Assembly (NCBI GenBank): GCA_950295325.1
Contig: OX485807.1
Location: 26,259,666-26,323,665 of the forward strand
From: Polytrichum commune
Lineage: Eukaryota > Streptophyta > Polytrichopsida > Polytrichales > Polytrichaceae
Length of the DNA stretch: 64,000 bases
Reading direction: 5' to 3'
A program made the translations under genes and the position numbers. Position 1 is the stretch's first letter, and each line of letters starts with the position of its first letter. Positions 58,814 through 64,000 of the stretch are shown here, one piece after another. A model generated the notes under the pieces. That model did no database searches. It had not been told where the DNA came from and worked only from the letters and a program-made list of their open reading frames with translations.

Positions 58814-59756
58814 CCGTAGGTTCATAGCTGGTTCGACACATGTTAGCCGAATAATTAATTAAATTTAAAAAAGTCCGTTCGGCACCTAAAAATAGAATAT
58901 TCATATTTTTGGCAATTTTCTCTTTCAATTTTAAAATTTCGGCTTAAATTCATTTTCTATCTTCTATTTAAGCTTATATCTTGTACATATCTCTTGCATT
59001 GAATGACAAGTAAGATGTGAGTGAAGAGTTGAGAATGCTCTGTGCTTTATGCAAGTAGAGTGGAGTTGTGTTCAACAATGCATATGGGATATGTAAACTT
59101 TGAGGTGAAGCACCGAGTTAGACTTCATTTTTATATCACGCATAACTTTTGCATAGAGTCTTCAAATGACATAAAATTTGTTGGAGGTGGAAGATTACTT
59201 GATTTCTAAACTTTTCTTAGACCAACAAAATTCCAAAAAAGTTGATCTTCTATGCACAAATGAGCTCCGAAAAACTGTTATGAACGCATTTTAATTTTTT
59301 GATCTTTACACGGCTGCAATGTTTTGTCCATATCTTTTGCATAAAGACTTATTTTGACACAAAACTTGTTGGAGGTGGAAGAAGGATTGATTTCTCAACT
59401 TTTGTTAGTTGGACAAAATTCTATAAAACTTCATCTTCTATGCTCAATTGGACTCCAAAAATTTGTGTACAACACATTTGAAAAGCCTCACCTAGAGTCT
59501 TGCTACTTCTTAACCCATATTCTTTGTGGACTAATGTAAGTGAGCTTGATTACAAAAGGAGCACCTTCTCTCTTTCAAAATTCACATATGCTTCCACTGT
59601 AAGTAAAAACTCTAGTGAGAAGTAAAAATTTCTTACTTTTCAGAAATTTTGAAAAATAATTAATTTCATATTCGGCAAAAAATGCCAATAATATTCCAAA
59701 TTTTTCGGCATCTATTTTTAGAATTATTTTCTGTCGAACCAGCTATGAACCTACGG
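58814..59756. mobile_element. TA-flanked inverted-repeat transposon (MITE, 943 bp) inside the LINE
   Basis: CCGTAGGTTCATAGCTGGTT at 58814 is repeated as its exact complement at the right end (59756); the perfect inverted repeat is 25 bp. TA dinucleotides flank both sides (58812-58813, 59757-59758), as for Tc1/mariner-type insertion. Removing the element with one TA rejoins the LINE frame without a shift. The interior contains a ~189-bp direct duplication (GTTGGAGGTGGAAGA at about 59179 and 59368) and no transposase. Confidence 0.9.
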
Positions 59757-59758
59757 TA

Positions 59759-60868
59759 TACCCCTACTGTGAAGCCAACATATGCAATCACAACACAAAC
59801 CTGCTTATCCAATATTACACAGAAAGACAACACAATCATTTTTCAAACATCATTAACGCTTACTTCACCACGGAACAACACCGAGACACAAGATACATCA
59901 CACCATCCACAATAATTCCGCTAGCACATATCTCTATTAGTGAATGCAACCCATAAAACGACATTGAAACAAATTCTGATAATATCCAAACACAATTCGA
60001 TGTCGCCCACATATACGAAGACAATGGAAGGCATCTCATCACCATCCCGAAAGCTAGACTAACATGGCTATGGAAACAATACCAATTGGCAAAAAATACC
60101 ACACATGGTCTAGAACCATCTACCCAATCATTCGAAACTGAAATTGTCTGGCTATACCAAAGATACAAATACCGTATCCCAAAGAACGATCCACTCAAAA
60201 GAGCCCAATATACAATACCAACTCAAATACTGGATCTACTAATTAGAACATTCAATATTACCTACTCATACTTTTCATCCCCAGTTACATGTCCTACACA
60301 ATTCATCCAATTCTACTCACCCTTTTCACGAGACATAATATTTGGATCCTTAGGAAAAATGTTTGACTATAAATGGCAAGGAATTGGATATGCACATCCT
60401 CACACCTCAACATACCTACAACAAGCCATTCACTGGGCACGCATGGCGGCCCAAAATGACCCTTACACAATCACTATAATTATATCCCCAGACATTGACT
60501 GGTACCAAAACTCGAACCCACACACAGGCCCATTCCCAGACACACATGTCATTGCCCATTTTGCTGCTGACACAATCACATACGAAGAACCAACAATACC
60601 CCCCGAACTCAATACTACAAGGAAAGAACCATCTACCATGCAAATATTCTGTATCCATCACCAAAATAATAACATAGGTACCTACGAACAAATAAAGCTA
60701 ATACACGACACAGCAAATAACCTCCAAATATTACAAAGCCACACTCAAATTGCACCACCCACCCCTCCGAACATCACCGTTAACCCTAGTAAAAAATGGG
60801 CTAAATCAAACTACCCAAACACACCCCTATACAATAATAACCCCACCCCACAACTCCCAAACTACTAA
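59759..60868 (+). pseudogene. LINE ORF2: unrecognised domain between RT and RNase H
   Basis: In the same frame as the upstream RT part, about 300 codons continue here, clean from 60086 to a stop at 60866 apart from an earlier stop near 59955. The segment TYSYFSSPVTCP, FYSPFSRDIIFGS, YKWQGIGYAHPH, AIHWARMAAQNDP and TITIIISPDIDWY alternates predicted strands and helices like a Rossmann-type enzyme. The order SP...FGS...W-G-AHP...A-WA-AA loosely recalls N6-adenine methyltransferase-like proteins, with AHPH where NPPY/F would be. That resemblance is weak and only suggestive. I do not recognise the family firmly. Confidence 0.45.
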
Positions 60869-61239
60869 ACCAACTTACCACTAAAATTCCACCCCCAATT
60901 TAGCTACTACACAGATGGATCCTTTATAAAACCCAAAGAAATTGCCCCTGGAGTATGGAGAAGAGAAAGAGCTGGATACGGTATCTATAGCCCCAAAGGC
61001 TTAAATATCGCTAAAAGACTCCATGGACATCAAAACATACTATGTGCAGAAATGATGGCTATACACAAAACACTAAGAATCATCAATACACAATTCCCTA
61101 ATGAACCCGCATTTATATTCACAGACAGTCTAAATGTACTATATCTACTCAACACACAAATTAAACACCCCACTCTCCATAATAGTCACCCAGACCAAAC
61201 CACATTCAACTCCATGGTAAAAATCCTCCAAGACCGTAC
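60869..61239 (+). pseudogene. LINE RNase H domain, 5' part (interrupted by LTR insertion)
   Basis: In the ORF2 frame: SYYTDGSF (60905 onward, first catalytic Asp), ILCAEMMAIHKTL (Glu at about 61049) and FIFTDSLNVLYLL (Asp at about 61122). These are the D-E-D residues of RNase H type 1, which removes template RNA after reverse transcription. The domain stops abruptly at the solo LTR; the final His/Asp part lies at 63749-64000. Confidence 0.85.
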
Positions 61240-62848
61240 TGTGGAGGGCACCTTCAACCTTCCAGCCTCAGACGGTGTAACCCGCTGCTGAACCGGTTTA
61301 CATGGAAGTTACTCCCACCAAAATTAGATCTTCTCTTCTCTAAGTCTCGTGAAGGTGTTTGCATTCTTCTGTATCTCAATTCCGTAACATGCAGTTCCAA
61401 TATCCTTATAAACTCTCTAAGAGTAGTTGGTCTAAGACTTATGTTTCCCTGAATCTAATGTCAAGGTTTGGTGTTCCTAAACCTTTAAATAGGTTTAGTA
61501 ACACAATGCTTTTCTTAATCAAGAATATTGTGTTCAAGACCCTTTTATAAATCCCTAGGGATAAAGTGTCCAAGTTGTCAAGTTTATGTTCCCCGAAAGT
61601 GCCCTTAACGAGAACACTTCTACAATATCTCTCAGTATGTAGTTCCTTTTAAATAATCTCTTAAATGGATAGGTACCTTAGACCTTAAGCTAATGTTTCT
61701 CAAACGTGTAATGTCAAGGTTAAGTGTTTCCCCGAGAGAAACATCCTCATACCATATCTTTCATGATTGAATTCATCTAAAACATATTTCCAAGTTTATA
61801 ACTCTCGTAATTTGAAACCATCTAAATTCTTCTACCCACAATATCTTTCATGTTTTGAATTTAGACCCTATCGATTTATAATCTTATATAGGATACTTAT
61901 TCATTCCTTTAGATTCCAATGCAATAATCTCTATTCCGTTCAAGTCTTCACACACATTGCCTAAATACCTTCATAAGGTAGCATACTCCCTCGCTAAGTC
62001 AAGACAACCTAGCGCGTGGAAGATACTTAGGCATAATTAAAATCCCTTTTACATTCCGTAATTTATAAGTGTATGCTCTCGAGCCAAATCTCTAAGGCTT
62101 AGCACATAATTGCTACTCCTTAGAAGATTCCAAATATTTGACTAAGGCCGGCTAAATCCCCAGAATATTCTCTTAGGCCGCCAAAATCCCTAAGTGCTAA
62201 GGTAGGGGATTTTGATGACGAGGTCACATCTCGGCCACCTTTGGTTCCAATCCTTTGCTTGCTTTATGATTTGATTAGTCTTATCAAGTCCTCTCAAGCA
62301 AACTAATCTCGGTGCCTCAAATCCAATGGCGTGAAAGGTAATGATGTGAACTTATGCTAAGGTGTCAAGCTTCGGCTTGAGGCATCATCACCTTTTCCAT
62401 CAATGAGCACTACCTAGGTGATTTGGTTTTCTTAGCTTAGATCCTCTTGCCTCAACCTCTTGCCAAGTACGAATAAGGTTTTAGGTGTGTAGTATCCCTT
62501 TTTAAGCTCAAGTGTTGCTACATTCATTCTCAATCATTTCCAATCATATTTCATATAAGATAATTTTCTTAATTGTTTTCTTAGGTGAATATGGTGTTCA
62601 CTTTCCTAAGGTCTTTTGAAAATCCCGCATACTCCAAATTCCTCCGTTATGCGGCCTCCTCCGAAATTTTGATTTACTAAGTCTTCAACTCCTTGTACGG
62701 ATTCTCAATCTCGCACGTTGCGTGATAACACTTTGTGAGCTCGCTCTGCTAACCGTGGTGAATGTCTTGCTCTCGCGAATGCGCCGCGGTACGCTAAAAA
62801 TCTCCCAACGTACCAAGTTCGCTCTGCCAATCCAATTGGAATTACTAA

Positions 62849-62990
62849 GGCACCGCGGGTGCCTATATGTAATTCCAATGCACCGTGGGTGCCTATGGAA
62901 TTCCTAATGCGCCTCGGGCGCCTATGAATTTCCTAATGCACCTCGGGTGCCTAAGATTTCCTAACGCGCCTCGGGCGCCTAATGCGAACT
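62849..62990 (+). repeat. Degenerate ~31-bp tandem repeat in the solo LTR
   Basis: Units of CCTAATGCGCCTCGGGCGCC type (variants CACCGCGGGTGCCTAT, CACCGTGGGTGCCTAT, GCGCCTCGGGCGCCTA) recur about five times. Each contains a small GGCGCC/GGTGCC palindrome around CGGG. Confidence 0.7.
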
Positions 62991-63496
62991 CAAGACTCAA
63001 GATACGGGAGCTCGGACACTCATGTGAAATTTGCGGAATAGAATGAAGTGTATTAGGGCCCTCAAGTGGCCTCCTTATATAGTCTCACAAATCTACGTTT
63101 TCCTAGGATTTTTGTAAATGTTAGCTCGGCTAAATTTAGCAATTTATCTAATAATAGCCTGATTAAAAGTCTTTAACTCATAGAGATTAAATTTAAATAG
63201 TTTGAAATGTACTTCCTACCTACATGTGCTATGGTTGGATTCTCATCCATCCACCCCTAATTAAACATGTGCTCCTACACGGAATTATGTTCATGCCTTT
63301 TCATTTCTCAAATTGGGCCCTTTTTACATTCATTTCCAGTTACTATTTCGACCTTGTGGACTGGGCCCTATTCCCGGCCATAACTAGTTCGTTTGGTCCT
63401 ACTAGTAACCTAGCCTAGCTCGGACTAGTTCGTCCTTATAAAGGACCCGGCAGTCTGCATTCGTTTGATAACCGGCTCTCGCCTCCCGATACTCGG

Positions 63497-63620
63497 CCAG
63501 CTCGTCTTCCTCTGTTGGCCGGTCTTGCCAGCTCGTCTTCTTTCGCCGGCCGGTCCGCCAGCTCATCCTCCTTCGTCCGCCAGCTCGTCCTCCTCACCCT
63601 GGCCAGCTCGGCCTCGCTAC
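63497..63620 (+). repeat. CCAGCTCGTC tandem repeats in the solo LTR
   Basis: Five spaced copies of GCCAGCTCGTCTTC-like sequence at intervals of about 22-31 bp follow the TATAAA word at about 63436. This pyrimidine-rich block would fall in the transcribed part of the LTR. Confidence 0.6.
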
Positions 63621-63748
63621 CATTTCGCTCCTTGCAGCTTCCTAACGGCCCCGTTCTCACTTCGCTCTTCGCAGCTCCCAAACTCTCTTTTCCTGTCTCT
63701 GCCTTCTCACCTTCCCTGTTGCTGTGACGATCACTTGGTGACACTACA

Positions 63749-64000
63749 CGTACACAACCTATCACACTATACAAAGTCAGAGCACACGTCAACATTGACG
63801 GTAATGAAAAAGCGGATAAACTAGCAAAAGACGGGTTAGAATTAGAACACAGAATCGCCATACACCAATACGAACATGCCCACGCCACCCCATACTATTA
63901 TCAAAAGGACGTATGGGCCTCAATGGAAGAAGTCCCAGACAAAGGTCCAGTAAGATTCTTAGAAAAACAAATTAAAAAATATGACAGGGAAACCAATATA
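63749..64000 (+). pseudogene. LINE RNase H domain, 3' part (runs off the window)
   Basis: In the ORF2 frame after the target duplication: LYKVRAHVNIDGNEKADKLA, carrying the conserved late His (in RAH) and final Asp (in KADKLA) of RNase H, then about 60 further open codons to the edge. Together with 60869-61239 all five usual active-site residues are present. Confidence 0.88.

Larger units (their letters stand above)
61240..63748 (+). mobile_element. Solo-LTR-like element (2,509 bp) with 5-bp target duplication, inside RNase H
   Basis: It begins TGTGGAGGGC and ends GACACTACA, i.e. TG...CA with short inverted ends TGT/ACA, and is flanked by CGTAC on both sides (61235-61239 and 63749-63753). 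Removing it with one CGTAC copy restores the RNase H frame exactly. It has no gag-pol, primer-binding site or second LTR, so it is best read as a solo LTR of a long-LTR retrotransposon. TATA-like words at about 63074 (TTATATAG) and 63436 (TTATAAAG) could be its core promoter. Orientation is assumed from those. Confidence 0.8.
49086..64000 (+). mobile_element. Very large APE-type LINE with 2A motif (incomplete at right edge)
   Basis: A single plus-strand non-LTR retrotransposon can be followed as repeat leader, ORF1, ORF2 N-terminal repeat protein, 2A motif, apurinic-type endonuclease, reverse transcriptase, Cys/His cluster, unknown domain and RNase H. There is no integrase, protease or LTR of its own. 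After subtracting the two nested insertions, ORF2 alone exceeds 2,800 codons, unusually large for a LINE. The element is decayed: frame changes near 54605, 55240, 55580, 56840 and 57125, and stops near 54704, 57668, 57719, 59955 and 60866. The APE plus RNase H layout and size recall the giant Dualen/RandI group, but I did not see a restriction-like endonuclease. Confidence 0.85.

Noticed and set aside
58814-59756. Spliceosomal intron in ORF2
   Set aside because: Perfect terminal inverted repeats and TA flanks fit transposon insertion; boundaries are not GT-AG.
1-64000. tRNA, rRNA or organellar insertions
   Set aside because: No tRNA T-loop/A-box pairs, rRNA landmarks or plastid/mitochondrial genes were recognised by reading; a covariance-model scan could still find something small.

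Overview
The window is nuclear DNA of a land plant. Gene density is very low: three intact protein genes in 64 kb. All three have GT-AG introns. One encodes a leucine-rich-repeat receptor kinase whose C-terminal half I recognise as the plant At4g36180/At1g75640 (MUSTACHES/MUSTACHES-LIKE) type. The other two are paralogues of a plant lysine-rich protein ending in KSHYNQQPVR. The spaces between genes are full of small inverted-repeat elements, tandem repeats and poly(G/C) tracts. I cannot name the species. A seed-free plant would fit, but that is a guess.

Layout. 0-2.4 kb: two inverted-repeat elements (MITEs) and the upstream region of the first gene. 2.45-6.5 kb: gene copy 1 with an upstream ORF that ends one base before its start codon. 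6.6-10.4 kb: a Copia RNase H remnant, a 146-bp tandem array and MITEs. 12.6-16.5 kb: gene copy 2, part of a roughly 4-kb segmental duplication of 2.45-6.5 kb; both copies look intact. 16.5-22.9 kb: no genes; holds a 167-bp foldback element. 23.5-28.0 kb, minus strand: the receptor kinase, three exons, 1,109 residues, with minisatellites in both introns. 28-49 kb: no intact genes; holds at least five families of short inverted-repeat elements (one a hAT-type copy with a perfect 8-bp target duplication) and a decayed IS630/Tc1-mariner transposase.

49.1-64 kb: one very large LINE-type retrotransposon on the plus strand, running off the right edge. In order it has a ~175-bp tandem-repeat leader, ORF1 (RRM-like domain then coiled coil), a long A/C-rich, G-poor ORF2 with HPK-type hexapeptide repeats, a canonical 2A ribosome-skipping motif, an APE-type endonuclease, a reverse transcriptase, a Cys/His cluster, an unrecognised ~260-residue domain and an RNase H. 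It is decayed by frameshifts (several in simple repeats) and stops. Two later insertions interrupt it: a 943-bp TA-flanked inverted-repeat element and a 2,509-bp solo-LTR-like TG...CA element with a 5-bp target duplication inside RNase H. Removing each insertion with one target-site copy rejoins the coding frame, which supports the reconstruction.

The best candidate for something undescribed is this LINE: a 2A peptide in a plant non-LTR element, placed between an unusual repeat-rich protein and the endonuclease-RT polyprotein, with an unknown extra domain before RNase H.
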